DNA of 64,000 bases from Tetracentron sinense (GCA_015143295.1 CM026554.1:35353531-35417530), one strand, 5' to 3'. Counted from the first letter of the stretch, positions 32,340 through 44,356 are shown. The notes: a model not told the origin generated them from the letters alone. Numbers and translations: made by a program.

Positions 32340-33740
32340 GGAATCCTACTTTGACTCTTGGATTTTAAATTCCGTGTGTTTATATCATATGTGTCCAAAT
32401 AGAAATTGGTTTGACACATTAAAACCTATGATGGGGGTATAGTTTTGAAGGGGAATGATGCAATTTGTAAGACGGTAGGGATAGGTACTGTCAGGATTAA
32501 GATGTTCGATGGTGTTATTCGAACCCTAACTGATGTCAAGCATGTACCGGAATTGAAAAAGAATTTGATTTCTTTGGGTACAATGGAAGATGCTGGGTGT
32601 AAGTACACAGCTTCAGGTGGAGCTCCAAAGGTAATTAAGGGAGCCCTTGTTATCCTGAAGGGTATAAGGACTGAAACCCTATACAAGATCATAGGGAATA
32701 CCGTGACAGGTGGAGCCACAACTGGTTTATTAGAAGGGGATGATGAGACCAAATTATGGCACAGGAGACTGGGTCATATGAGCGAGAGAGCCCTAATGGA
32801 GCTTCACAGTAGAAAACTCTTAAAATGTATCAAAACTTGCAAGCTACAGTTTTGTGAGCACTGTGTATTCGGGAAGCAATCGAGGGTGAGGTTCAAGACC
32901 TCTTCACACCGCAGTGAGGAAATTTTAGAATATGTTCATTCAAATATATGGGGGCCAGCCCCTGTGAAGTTACTATCGGGATCTCTATATTATGTGACAT
33001 TTATAGATGATTTCTCGAGATAAATTTGGGTGTACTACATGAAGAAAAAGTTTGATGTTTTTGGCATTTCCAAGCAGTGGAAAGTCAGGGTTGAAAAGCA
33101 GACAGAAAAGCAGTTGAAGTGTCTGATGTCAGACAATGGAGGAGAATATACATCTGCAGAATTCACTAAATTCTGTACAAATGAGGGTATTGCTCGAAAC
33201 TTCACCACTCCCAGAACTCCACAATAGAATGGAGTGACAGAGCGAATGAACAAAACACTCCTAGAGAAAGGTCAGAGTATGAGAATCAGTGCTAAATTGA
33301 AGAAAGACTTCTGTGCAGAAGCAATCAACACAGCATGTTTTCTGATAAATAGATCACCATCTAAAGCTTTAGATATGAGGACACAAAACGAGGTTTGGTC
33401 AGGTAAACCCTATGATTATTCTAATTTAAGAATTTTTGGTTGTTCAGTATATGCACATGTGCATGGAGATTTGAGGAGTAAGCTTGATACAAAATCAAGA
33501 AAGTGCATTTTTCTGGGTTTCCAGAAAGGAGTTAAAGGCTACAAGTTATGGGATCCCAAAACACGGAAGATTGTTGTGAGTAAGAATGTAATCTTTGATG
33601 AGATTGCCATGATGAAAAATAAGGAGCATTGTGATGATGCAACCAGTAGTAGTGAGTATTCTGTTCAGGTGGAGCTGGATAGATCTGAATCAGATGAAAG
33701 TGATGAAGAATCACCTCAGGTCGAGAGAGTCGACCAATAG
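32340..33740 (+). pseudogene. Copia protease and integrase, inactive
   Basis: In the protease region the usual WILDSG active site reads WILNSV, so the catalytic Asp is lost. The integrase zinc-binding region is visible (LWHRRLGHMS, CEHCVFGKQ). In the core, the HSDLWGP-type first catalytic Asp reads HSNIWGP; the second Asp (MSDNGGEY) and the Glu (VTERMNK) remain. Stops interrupt after FIDDFSR (33021) and at PQ-stop-NG (33225). The C-terminal part continues to 33740. Confidence 0.85.
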
Positions 33741-33803
33741 CCACAGCCACAGAGATCACAACGGGTTCGAAAAGTAGCCAGAAGATATGATGATGACACA
33801 AAC

Positions 33804-35400
33804 ATGGTATCTTTTGCTCTCATGACTGAGAATGAGGAGCCATCCAGTTTCAAGGAAGCAGTATCAGATGGTGATCATAGAAAGTGGGAAAAGGCTATGG
33901 ATGAAGATATGGAATCACTACACAAGAACCAGACTTGGGATCTTGTAGAACTGCCTAAGGGGAAGAAAGTCATTGGTTGCAATTGGATTTACAGAAAGAA
34001 GGAACCTACCACTAAAAGAAGCGAAGTAAAGTTCAAGGCAAGACTAGTTGCGAAGGGTTTTGCACAAAGAGAAGGAATAGATTTCAATGAAATATTCTCA
34101 CCAGTTGTAAAACATACCTCTATCAGAACAATGTTGTCGATAATAGCTATCCAAGACCTGGAGCTTGGACAGATGGATGTGAAGACAGCTTTCCTGCACA
34201 GAGAGCTAGATGAAGAGATAAATATGCGACAACCAGAGGGATTTCAGATGAGGGGAAAAGCATATCAGATCTGCAAACTGAAGAGGTCTCTGTATGGTCT
34301 AAAACAGTCACCCAGACAATGGTACAAGCTATTTGACTCATTCACGCTGAAGAATGAGTATTTCAAAAGTGAGTATGACTATTGTCTCTATTTTAGAAAA
34401 CTTAGAGATAGTTCCTTCATATACTTAGCACTCTTTGTGGATGACATGTTAATTGCTGCCAAAAACATGTCAGAAGTGAAGGTATTAAATAAGCAACTCA
34501 GTAATGAGTTTGAGATGAAAGACCTAGGTGCAGCACAGGTGATTCTAAGTATGGAAATTCAGAGAGATAGGAAATTGGGAAGACTATCTTTATCCCAAGG
34601 GAAGTAAGTACATAAGGAGGATCCTTGCACGGTTCAATATGCAAGATGAAAAACCGGTGAGTACTCCATTGGCGGCACATTTTAGGTTATCATCTCACTT
34701 ATGTCTAGTGACAGATGAAGAGAAGGAAGAAATGGCTGAATTTCCTTATGCAAGTGCCGTGGGTAGCTTGATGTATGCCATGGTTTGCACTAGACCTGAC
34801 ATCTCACAAGGTGTCAGTGTTGTTAGTAGGTACATGGCGAATCCTGGAAAGGAGCACTAGTAGGCAGTGAAGTGGATTTTAAGGTACTTGAAGGGTACCA
34901 TTGATGTTGGAATCTTGTTTGACAAGAGTGACAAATGTGAGGTAGTTGGGTATGTCGATTCCGATTATGCTGAGGACTTGGACAAGAGGAGGTCTACTAC
35001 AGGGTACTTGTTTACACTGGGTGGAGGACCAATTTGTTGGAGATCCATGTTGCAGCCTACTACAGCATTGTCAACGACCGAGGCTGAATACATGGCAGCT
35101 TCAGAAGCAACCAAGGAAGCAATCTGGTTGAGAAGTTTGGTTGGTGAACTAGGAGTAAAGCAGGAGAAGATGATTCTTCACTGTGATAGTCAAAGTGTCA
35201 TACACTTGAAGAAGAATCAAGTTTACTATTCAAGAACGAAGCACATTGATGTGCGCTTCCACTGCATTAGAGACGCGATATCTGAGAAGGAGATTTTGTT
35301 GGAGAAGATTCACACAAGTGAGAACTCTTTAGATATGATGACAAAGCCGATCACTATATCCAAGTTTAAGCATTGCTTGAACTTAATTAACATTCGATGA
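33804..35400 (+). pseudogene. Copia reverse transcriptase and RNase H, interrupted
   Basis: The RT is recognisable from WEKAMDEDMESLHKNQTWDL, KARLVAKGFAQREGIDF, QMDVKTAFLHREL and the catalytic LFVDDMLIA. The frame breaks near 34605 (SQGK-stop). It resumes with VSTPLAAHFRLSSHL (34660), AVGSLMYAMVCTRPDISQGV, a stop at 34858, then the RNase H segment with VGYVDSDYAEDLDKRRSTTG and TEAEYMAASEATKEAIWL, ending at 35400. At least two breaks preclude a working polyprotein. Confidence 0.9.
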
Positions 35401-35503
35401 GGTAGATGGAAGTCCACACCCTTGAGGAAGGGTGTGAAGGCATCTTTGGAGATACAGTTATCCTTCACCCGAGGCATAGCAGAATTGAAACTAAGGTGGA
35501 GAG

Positions 35504-35820
35504 TATTAGTTTTTTGTTCCAATCTGCAAAGGGCAATCGATCGCCCAAAGCGTTAATTATTCCAGAAATTCTAATTTCCAGGTTTTTCCTTATTTAAAGC
35601 CTTTTAGAACTAGGGTTTCAAAAGGTGGAGTTCTTAGAAATGAAGCCAAACTTTTCTTTGAGAGAGAGAGAGATGGTTTGAGAGGTTGAGGAACCATTGT
35701 ATCTCTTTGCTTTGATTATTAGTGAAGAAGGGATCTCTCCGTGGATGTAGCCCAGTTGGTTGAACCACGTATATCTTGTGTGTGTTTGTGTTTGCAATCT
35801 TTAGGTATTCCTTCACCTCA
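35504..35820 (+). repeat. Copia right LTR
   Basis: Shorter than the left LTR by about 34 bp. The palindrome region holds one unit (gggcaatcgatcgcccaaag) where the left LTR holds two, and a few bases near tgatcgaacc are missing. The first base pair is TA instead of TG. Confidence 0.85.
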
Positions 35821-36263
35821 AGTAAATGATATCCTCGTCCAACAACAAAAAGAATATACAATGTGGTGGAGCCTGTATTTTTGTCCAAGCTCGATAGAGT
35901 TCTAGTCAATGTAGAGTAGCAAGGTGCCTTTCCTGATTCTTTGGCTGATTTTCATTCTTTCAAACTTTCAGATCATTTCCCTGTTGTTATATCGGTGGGA
36001 AATGTCCCCGCTTTTGGTCCCAGACCTTTTAGGTTCTTCAATTTTTGGATTGGGCATGGCGATTTTCAGAACATATATAGTCTCTGAAGCCTGGGCCTCT
36101 AGAGTGAGGGGCAGGCACATGTTCATCGTTGTTCAAAAGCTTAAATTGGTTAAGCAAAAGCTTAAATTGGTTAAGCAGGCTTTAAAATGGTGGATCAAGA
36201 AAACATTTGGAGATGTTTCAGGTAAGGTTAAGAACATGTGTTTTCTATCAATGGAGATAAATT
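35821..36263 (+). pseudogene. L1 LINE fragment, endonuclease C-terminal end and linker
   Basis: The reading SKLDRVLVNVE-stop-QGAF is followed by LSDHFPVVISVGNVPAFGPR and PFRFFNFWIGHGDF. The S-D-H catalytic motif of the apurinic-type endonuclease is present. A 21-bp direct duplication (aagcttaaattggttaagca, twice, at about 36138-36177) adds residues. It is cut at 36264 by a solo LTR. Confidence 0.8.
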
Positions 36264-38359
36264 TGTAGAGTCCTGAATTTATCATTCTTGACATTTGTGT
36301 TGTTTATTAAATTTTATAGAAATACGAGTTAAATTTTAATGCAATTAAGCATATAAAAATTAATGTGAAAGTATGGATTTTTAAAACCCAAATAAATCAC
36401 TTAATTTAAGATGTTTTAGAATTAAATTGCATGAAAAGAAAGATAGTCAAAAAGTAGCAAAAGATTTTTTTAAAAAAATTGTTGATCGGCGCACTGGCCG
36501 ATCGATCGCCCATCGGTGGCGATCGATCGCCCAAAACGCCAATTTTTCTCAGGTTTGTGAGATTTTTCGATTTTTAAGTCCCTAGGACCCCCAACACTAT
36601 AAATAATTCTTAAGTTCGTGGGTTGAGAGTTTTTAAGGCTTTCTAAACCTAAACGAGAGAGAAAAGGTTATTTTGAGAGATCTAAGAGGAGAAATCAATG
36701 GTTTTGTAATGAGAATGACGAAAAGACATAGATCGATCCCATTCGCAAGCTCTTGATCATAGGGAAGCGATCAGAAGAGGTAAATATAGATTCTTTCCTA
36801 CCAATATGATGATTTTTAATATAAAAAAGGAGAAATAGTTTGATTTAAAGTAAGAAAAAAATAAGATCAAGCATGTTATGTTTTACGAATCCCTTATGAA
36901 AATTGTGTATGAATTTAAGAGATATATTCTTATATCAATAAGGGGAAATGAAAATTTTGTGTAGTTTATGCATGGTGGATGATGGACGAAGGGATGATTG
37001 TTTGATTAGATGGAATATGTATGAGTTTGATTAGAAATTGTGATGAGTTATAAAACTAGGGTTTTATGAGATTGATTTTATCAAAATTATATACCGAAAA
37101 TTGATGTATGATAAATAGAATTATTTCATTATTTTATTCTTGAAAACCTAATAGAGTATATTTTTATATTGATCAATTATGAGAAATTTTATATGTTTAA
37201 ATTGATGTATGATTAACAAATTGCATGATGATAAATGTTAATTAAATTAAACCGTGAATTATGGTTGTGTGACTTAGGGGTATTATCATGGCGACGTTAG
37301 TCGTTATGATGAGCTTTCGAAAACCTTGACCAATAATTCGGGGTGAGATTTAATTAATGACTATCATAGTTTCACTTACACTCATTCATAAAAATAAATA
37401 TGTACAAGCATGATAAAACACAAGATCATAAGTAATATACAAGCACACGAGTATGACTGTATGATTGAGTTTTGTACTGTCCGAGTACCAACAAGCCTAA
37501 AATCAAAGCAAGACAAACTATCTGCACCAGGTAATGTGCAGATAAGCTGTATACATTAGACAATGTGTAGACAAGCTGTATACATTGGATAAATTGTAGA
37601 CAAGCCGTATGCACCGGATAATGTGTAAGTCATGTGGCACCTCGGTAAGTAGGGTATATGTTAGTCTCTATCCAATATATGAGGTAGAGTTATCTTAAGT
37701 TATTGCATAGTACATGTTGTTGAATACACTCATGAACAAGATAGACAAGTTAGATAAGAAAGATAAGTACAAGTAAACACGTATAAGGATTGATTAGAAA
37801 TTATGCTTCCGCACTCTAAATTGTTTATATGCTTCATGTATTGTTAAATCATAATTTATGCATTATATTAATGTTGTTATATTGTTAGTTAAGAGTTTAT
37901 ATAAGTGGAGTAACTTGTTACTCAACCAATGACTTTATTGTCAGTAGGTACTAGGTTTGATATTAGTGCTCTAGGACCTTGGGAAGAGGAAGAGTACGAA
38001 GAGGAAGAAGAAAATCCAGCAGGTGATTATCCCAAGGGTGAATGGAATTTGGATCGTTGGCCATTTTCTAGAAATTAAATTATCAGTATTTAGATTTGGA
38101 GTTCAAGACATTGTAATAGATTTAATTTTGGATTTATGGTTAGGTTGAATTGATAATTGGGAATCATGACTGATAATTCAAATTATTTATTATGTTTTAG
38201 TTTTAATTTGAGATATTAGATTTGATTATGGTTAATTGAAGAAAAAAATATCAGATTCATATTTTAGATTGCCTTAAATGTTTTATGACATGATGTTATG
38301 ATGATTAAGTTACGTGCCAAGGTCTCACTTTAATCTAGGTGGGATTTTGGGGTGCGACA
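36264..38359 (+). mobile_element. Solo gypsy (Tekay-like) LTR inside the LINE
   Basis: It begins TGTAGAGTCCTGAATTT and ends GGGGTGCGACA. It is flanked by AAATT/AAATC, a one-mismatch 5-bp duplication. LINE coding sequence continues on both sides. Within it are GATCGATC palindromes (36484-36535), a TATA box CTATAAATAA (36598-36607) and about four tandem repeats of 33-35 bp around 37530-37630 (gtagacaagctgtatacatt). No internal retroviral genes remain. Confidence 0.87.
36484..36607 (+). promoter_or_regulatory. GATCGATC palindrome pair and TATA box in solo LTR
   Basis: ggccgatcgatcgcc and ggcgatcgatcgccc lie 60-110 bp before CTATAAATAA (36598-36607). It has the same layout as the other LTR promoters in this window. 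Confidence 0.55.
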
Positions 38360-38883
38360 AAATCTCTCGGTCCCGATGGTTTCTCATTAAAAATTTTTCA
38401 ATCTTGTTGGAATATAGTACGGCTATCTTGAAATTCTTCACCTCTTCAAAGCTCTTGGGTGAAGTTATTGAAACAATTATATCATTAATTCCCAAGATTC
38501 ATGGAGCTAAGAGATTCTCTGATTACTGTCCAATCTCAGTCTATATTATCCTATACATGACTATTACTAAAACCCTTACAGATCGTATGAAAAGAGTTAT
38601 GCATGAAGTTATCAATTTGAATCAATTTTCTTTCATCTGGGGAAGATCTATCTAGAAAAATATTATGTATGTCATGAGATTCTTCGTGGATACCATCTCA
38701 ATAAAGGCAAACCTCATATGGCTATCAAAATCGATAGAGCAAAAGCTTATGATTCTGTAGAGTGGCCATTGCTTGTTGAAGCCCTCATTTATTTTGGGTG
38801 CCCAAAAAAATTCATTGGATGGGCTAAGGTGTTTGTTTCTAACCCAAAGTTCACTATTATGATTACCGGCATACTAGGGTTTT
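38360..38883 (+). pseudogene. L1 LINE fragment, reverse transcriptase N-terminal part
   Basis: The reading KSLGPDGFSLKIFQSCWN is followed by ISLIPKIHGAKRFSDYCPIS, TDRMKRVMHEVINLNQFSFI (then W-GRSI) and, in another frame, MAIKIDRAKAYDSVEWPLLV and EALIYFGCPKKFIGW. This matches conserved RT blocks of plant L1 elements up to the KxDxxKAYD block. The catalytic YADD part is missing because homology ends near 38880 at the next LTR. Frameshifts and stops (38655) are present. Confidence 0.85.
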
Positions 38884-40120
38884 TGATCAGTGCTGAGCAT
38901 ATTCAGGCACTCAAAAATACACTTGTTGATTCTTTAGAATGTAATTCTTGTAGTTCTTATTCATACTTTTATATTATTATTGTTTTCATGTCCAAGTGAA
39001 TAAAGTGACATAATTCTCAAGTCTTAAGCTTTTACAAGAAGTTTTGGAAGACTTAGAGGGATCCCAACATGAAAGAACTAAGGAAAACCAAGCAACGAAA
39101 AGTAAACTACCTCCAACCGCTCGAGGGACCACTATCGCTGCCAAAGCGGTGGCCATCCAACCGCTCGAGTGGTCACTAACTCTGCCCGAGCGGTGGTAGA
39201 CATAATTGATTGACGGAAATTTGTGAAAAACCCTAAAGTTTGGCATATAAATAGAAAATAAGTTTTCTGAGTTTAGGGTTAGCAATTAGAGGCGATTTTA
39301 AGCAGAAAGAGTTTCTCAAATGAGCTTTTGAAGGTTCGGAGCATGGAGGTCCTCCCATCAATGGTAGCTTCTCCTTCTCCCATGGCCAACTAAACATCTA
39401 TCTAGGGTTTCAATGATCCTAGCCAAGTAATTGTGGATTTGATTGTATTTTTTAGGGTTTTATTATTTGTAAATAACAATTGCATAACTTGAGGATTCTT
39501 TTGAAATTAATTTTGAAAGTTTATATTCGATCTTAATAAAGCTTCTTCCTTGTCTTAGGAATTATCTTATTTTTAATTGAGATTCATTTCATACTTGATT
39601 TTTATGATTTTAGGTATGAATTTCATGTAATGGGATTTCTTATACAGGTAATGGAATATTAGGATGATCTATGCATAGGGAAGACAAATCGTTGTTACAA
39701 CCCTAGATTAATTACTTTCATGTAAATGATTCGTATCTACCACAGATGGGTCATGCCTACGATTCAATTATTTGCCTTTCTTGGTAATCTTGAGTAAGAC
39801 TTGTAGTCACAATTAGTCGTAGTCAATTGCAAATAATCATTTCCTAAGTAGCTATAACATATCATGGTTAGGAGGTTTGTGGTAGATTCAATAACTTAGA
39901 TCTCTTTCTCTTGATTTCACAAGATATCTATTTATTTGTTTCTTTCAATTCAAGTAGTTTTAGTTCCTTTAATTACGAATCAAAACTCTTTTTCTAAATA
40001 AAATTAAGAGTAATCTTATAAATTAAGCAATAAAATCAGCGCAGTCCTTGTAGTTCGACACCCTCTATACTAGTCATTATCTTATAGAATTTGCGCTATT
40101 GCAAAGTTAATAAAATAAAC
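38884..40120 (+). mobile_element. Athila-like gypsy LTR (left), approximate edges
   Basis: The right edge is set by the adjacent atcagtttttgacgttgttg / ctagggattg (40122), a degraded form of the TTTTTGGCGCCGTTGCCGGGG leader typical of Athila/Tat gypsy elements. The left edge tgatcagtgctgagc is inferred. It holds an ACCGCTCGAG palindrome cluster (39116-39197) and a TATAAATA box (39246-39253). Confidence 0.6.
39116..39253 (+). promoter_or_regulatory. ACCGCTCGAG motifs and TATA box in Athila-like LTR
   Basis: Four CCGCTCGAG/CGAGCGG half- or full palindromes at 39116-39197 are followed, about 50 bp later, by TATAAATA (39246-39253). Confidence 0.5.
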
Positions 40121-40504
40121 GATCAGTTTTTGACGTTGTTGCTAGGGATTGTTGGAACAGTTGCGTTGCTTAACTGTAAGAATTAATTTTAATTTTTTTT
40201 AAAAATTAGTGTAAATTTAATTTACCTTTCAATTGTCTTTGTTTTGAAGGTACTAATTCAATGTAAAAGCAAGGTTATTGTGAAAGCAATAAGCAAAAAC
40301 TGCATGTTTACACATCCTTACGGCAGTTAAACACTATAAAGTTTTTTCTTATTGCAAGTGAATTTTTACAATTGAGAATTAGTTTGTCAGAACTTAGAAT
40401 AAATCTCCTAGGTTGTATGCACAGTCGTCAGTCTTGTATTCCTGATTTAATCCCCATTGATCTTGAGTTAGAAAAGACTTAGGTTTCTTAGAGTGCCCTT
40501 CTGA

Positions 40505-40985
40505 ACCTCTACTAATCTAGAGAGACTTCCATACTTTGCAATGGAGGCAGAACTAGAATAAATACTGCCCAAAACCTTAAGGAATATTTCATTCCAACCA
40601 CTTACACTTCACCTTCATGCATCCAGCTGCCAGACATTATGGACTTAATAATGACGATTCTTACAAGCATTTGGAATTTTCTAAGATATGCACCACCTTT
40701 AAGTTGCAAAACTTTATTGATGATGCCCTTAAGGTGCGCCTCTTTTCATTTTCTCTCAAAGACAAAGCCAAACATTGGCCAAAGACAAAACCAACACTAT
40801 TACCACCAAGGCTCAGATGCAACAGGAATTCCTAAAAAAATATTTTCTCATTGGTAAGACCAAGGCGAACCATTATGGGGTTTTCTCAACTCGATGGTGA
40901 GCAATTCCACGAGACTTGGGAAAGATTGAAGGACCTCATTCATAAGTGTCCACACCACCAGGAACTCAAACTCTATAAGTACTCA
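40505..40985 (+). pseudogene. Athila-like gag fragment
   Basis: The frames show HLEFSKICTTFK and DDALKVRLFSFSLKDKAKHW, then, shifted, QMQQEFLKKYFLIGKTKA and FSQLDGEQFHETWERLKDLI. This is the retrotransposon gag domain pattern (PF03732 type). It has at least two frameshifts and stops near 40985 with no pol downstream. Confidence 0.75.
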
Positions 40986-41360
40986 CCTCCCACATGTCAT
41001 TTCTCCCACTCCAAAATTCTGTGAAGAAATCTGAAATGTCCTACACAAAACCTCTTGCAAAATTCTAAGAATTTCTAAGGGAGTATCCTAAACCTCCTAG
41101 TCTTTAACACTTACTCCTAAACCTTAAAGGCGGAGTCTAGTCAGTGGAGAGTGAAATCCTTGGGCTATACCTCTCTAGGACACTCACTCTTTAGACTTGA
41201 TCACCCAAACCTCTACTTTGGAGCTTTGAGGAGAAGAAGGATTGGGTTGTAGGCTCTCCTCTCTTTTTCTTTTCTTTTCTTTATTTTCATCCATTACTTG
41301 CTTTCAGCTTCTAGTCCTTCTCTAGAAGTATTTCTTTAAGGCCCATTTCCTTTTTAGTAG
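40986..41360. other. Unassigned noncoding sequence
   Basis: No coding frame or repeat that I recognise, apart from pyrimidine-rich runs near 41265. It lies between the Athila fragment and the dispersed repeat. Confidence 0.4.
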
Positions 41361-42292
41361 TCAGTTCTCCCTATCGCATCCCCAATGGCATAGGGAAACC
41401 CCATTGCAAAAAAGAGGACGGATAATTCAAAAATTACTTTCTTATATGCATGCTCCATTTCTGGATATCTTTTCCACATATTTTGGGTCTAAGAAAGCCC
41501 ATGAGTGACCCATAAATCCACAAAAATCCTACATTCGTTTATTTTGGTCTATGCATCATAATGAAAAGTGTCCCTCTTCCAATTATAATCTTAGTTCCTG
41601 TAACTTTGGGATTGGTGGAAAAGACAATACCACCAATTTGAGAATCCAATTAGAATAAATCAGACCTCTTTTGGGGATTTTTTTAAGTAACCAAGGCTCC
41701 CATAGGGTCCCTCAGACCACCATACAATATCAATCAAATAACCTACTTTTGTCTCTCACTCGGGCAAAATCAAGTTGGCTCGACCGAGTGAAGAACAAGT
41801 GGTCTAAGTTGCTGACTGTGCTTCTCCCTTTGGCTCTCAAATTTAGCATTGTACTCGAGCGAGATTAGGTTGGCTCAAGGAAGAACAAAACAAAAATAGT
41901 GTTTTAAACCAAGAGAAAAATTACAGAACGTGTTCGCTTGAGCCTGGGTCATCTCGCTCGAGCCAAGCTATTTTCTCAAGCAAGATCAAGCTTGCTAGAG
42001 TGAATATGTTCTATAATTGGTTCTAAATGCCCCAATCCTTCCTAGCTCAACCTTGCTTAACTTCTAATTGTAGTTAGACTTGCCAAAATCCTCCAATGTT
42101 CCAATATGAGCCTAAAGAGCCTTAATAAAAAAAATCACAAAAAAAGACATCCAAATATACAAAAAATTCAACTTAGGATGCTTGTTTGAACTACATTGGC
42201 TTGATCCTCCGAGTCTGGTATGTAAGCAACCCTAACAGCTGGTCGAACCCACCCCCTATGATAAGTTTCTCCTTTTAATCTTAGCATGATCT
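41361..42292. repeat. Dispersed repeat copy 2 (with CTCGAG palindromes)
   Basis: Same order and orientation as 24265-25205, from ccctatcgcatccccaatgg to ttaatcttagcatgat. The CTCGAGCGAG-type motifs recur at 41757-41997 but are more decayed. It ends where a copia-type LTR begins. Confidence 0.55.
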
Positions 42293-43100
42293 TGTCTCCC
42301 GGGTATTGGACCCTAGAGGGGGGTGAATAGGGTCTTGACAAATTCAAAACTTCTTCCTAATACTTTAAGCGGAATATTAATTAATCTAATTATAGTAATT
42401 TAGCAATTCTATAATCAATAAAACAATAAATAGATGAAAAGAGAAAGAGAGATCAAACACAGGATATGTTTTCAAGGTTCGGTCTTCCCACTTACGTCCC
42501 CGCCTCAAGCAAACCACTTGAAGATTCACCACGATTCACTAATCACAGATCTTCTTATGGGTGAAGATCAAACCTTACACTTGCAAGAGAATCTTTTCAC
42601 TTGACTTCCTTGTTCCCGAAGCTTCCCGCTTCAACACAAGAATCCACCGATTCTTGATTTCAAATACAAAGATGTATTGAGAAGATTTACAGTCAAATTT
42701 TCCTACTAAAACAAGCTAAATGATCACTTGGATGCTCACTAAGAGTCTCTCAAAATATGGAGTTGAATAGCTCAATAAGGAGTCTTCTTGTGATTCTAGA
42801 GTTTTCTCAATCGAATGGATCAATCAAGGCATTGAATAAATGATAAGAGTTAATACTATGATCAAGAGTTGTTTTTCATTCATAAATGATCCCAATATTC
42901 GAGTTATCTGAAGGCAAGACAAAGGAAACACACACACACACACAGACCCCAAACACTCACACACACACAACTACACTTGCAACCCAACATAAGCATCACC
43001 CAAGCACTCCTCAAAACGGGTACCAACCGTTTGAGGCGTGATGGCACTTATGAGGGAGGCAAGCTCGGCTAACACAGCCGATGTGGGACTAAACACAACA
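42293..43100 (-). mobile_element. Solo copia-type LTR, minus strand
   Basis: On the minus strand it begins TGTTGTGTTTAGTCCCACAT (then CGGCTGTG) and ends with accctattcacccccctctag...cccgggagaca, a common plant LTR pattern. The edges form TGT...ACA. Flanking pentamers do not match, so one side may have been deleted. It also holds a (CA)n tract at about 42925-42975. Confidence 0.6.
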
Positions 43101-44356
43101 CCCTAAGGTTTGGGTTTTTTGGTTAACTCAACTGTGGTGGTATATTCAAAGGGGGCTTTTCTCCTAAGTTGGTTTTCTATTGCAAATTTTATTCTCTTGT
43201 CAAGGCCTAAAAGGCCCTAGAGTTGTTAGGCTGCCATGATGCTATTTTTCTGGATTGTAATATTAGTATAAAGTCAGGAACGCACAACACAACATCAATG
43301 GTGGGTTGGGTCTCTTCCGTTTAGTTTATGATCTCAATTAGCAGTTAAAGCAACTGTTCCCACCAATTTTTCCATCATCTATCTTGATGCCTATGATTCT
43401 GCCACTTTTCTTTGAGAATAACTACCTTTGATCAGGGCTTGATTTGTTCCTACCTACTTCTACCACGTGTCCCATGTTTGACAGTTAAAATTTCCATATA
43501 ACTATGATCTTATCCTTTTTATTTTGCTCTAGATATCATTTACCTACGTTAGTATGGTTAGTGGTTAGTTTGGGGAAAGGAGCTCTTGCAAACTCATCAC
43601 TCAGGGGGATTGGATCTCCAAACCTCCCTCAACAGAGAGGCCACACCCCACCACTAGCACAAGAAGCACGGATCTTGTCCCTTGATGACTGTCATGTATA
43701 CCATGTACTTGACTTTCAATGATCGTCATGTGTCTTGAGATTGGTCAACTTAATTTTTTTTTGAGTTTTCTTTGGCCACTGCTATTTTTCAGTTGTTGAT
43801 CAAAATTCATAACTGAAGTTTAAGTGTATTTCTTCGACAGTACTCCTTGATCAGCCATCTACAACTATCATCTAGTAAAAATTTGACCACGTGTCACAAT
43901 CCTATCTGCCCATTAGGGCAATAGGATTGTGGTGTTAACAATATAAAATACATTTTCATAAGAACGAGCATAAATCTTTTCTTTCAAAATTATTTTTCAA
44001 TTAAACAAGTAAGGTTTGTAGAGAAATGATTTCCTCAATAATAAAAAAAAGATAGATAGCCCCATAATTGCTCATGTATTGGTTAGCATCTCTTTTAAGT
44101 GGATGTTGACCAATTAGGCCAGGTTAGTGTTGGGTCTACCTTAATTAAGACATCCAATTCTTAAATCCCCTTTTTTGAGCCATTGTAGAAAATCATTTCC
44201 CTTTCTTGAAATGTGGCACATATATACAATGGTTAGGTACCTAATAATGCATATCATATTTGGCGTGTATTGATTATCATCTCTAAATAATGATGCACAT
44301 CATAATTGATCTTGTATTGATTAGCATCTCTAAATAAGTGGGATGTTGATCAATCA
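43101..44356 (+). repeat. AKR unit 4 upstream flank
   Basis: It matches unit 5 at 62575-63450 over more than 900 bp in order (gcagttaaag, cactgctatttttc, acaatcctat, acattttcataagaacgagc, gaaatgatttcc, attgctc, tgaaatgtggcacatata, gcatctctaaataagtg). Its first 200 bp match the 3' flank of copy 3 (29945-30140). It is interrupted only by the SINE 43516-43670. Confidence 0.75.
43516..43670 (-). mobile_element. tRNA-derived SINE, minus strand, with empty-site proof
   Basis: The reverse complement shows ctagtggtggggtgtggcct (A-box region), gagatccaatccccctgag (B-box region) and the tail aacgtaggtaaatgatatct. It is flanked by GATCTTATCC / GATCTTGTCC. The unoccupied paralogous site is intact at 62760-62775 (atgatcttgtctcttgatga) in unit 5. 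Confidence 0.87.

Larger units (their letters stand above)
31093..35820 (+). mobile_element. Tnt1/Tork-like Ty1/copia retrotransposon, decayed, both LTRs present
   Basis: The left LTR is 31093-31443 and the right LTR is 35504-35820 (first bases mutated TG to TA). A primer-binding site TGGTATTAGAGCC (initiator Met tRNA type) lies at 31447, and a polypurine tract ctaaggtggagag precedes the right LTR. The flanks AGTAG/AGTAA are a near-perfect 5-bp duplication. The domain order gag-protease-integrase-RT-RNase H is that of Ty1/copia. Each domain carries lesions, so it is not autonomous. It is inserted into an L1 LINE. Confidence 0.92.

Noticed and set aside
36264..36268. LINE simply ending at 36268
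   Set aside because: Reverse transcriptase blocks of the same type resume at 38360 and the gap has LTR ends and a near-perfect duplication, so it is an insertion rather than an end.
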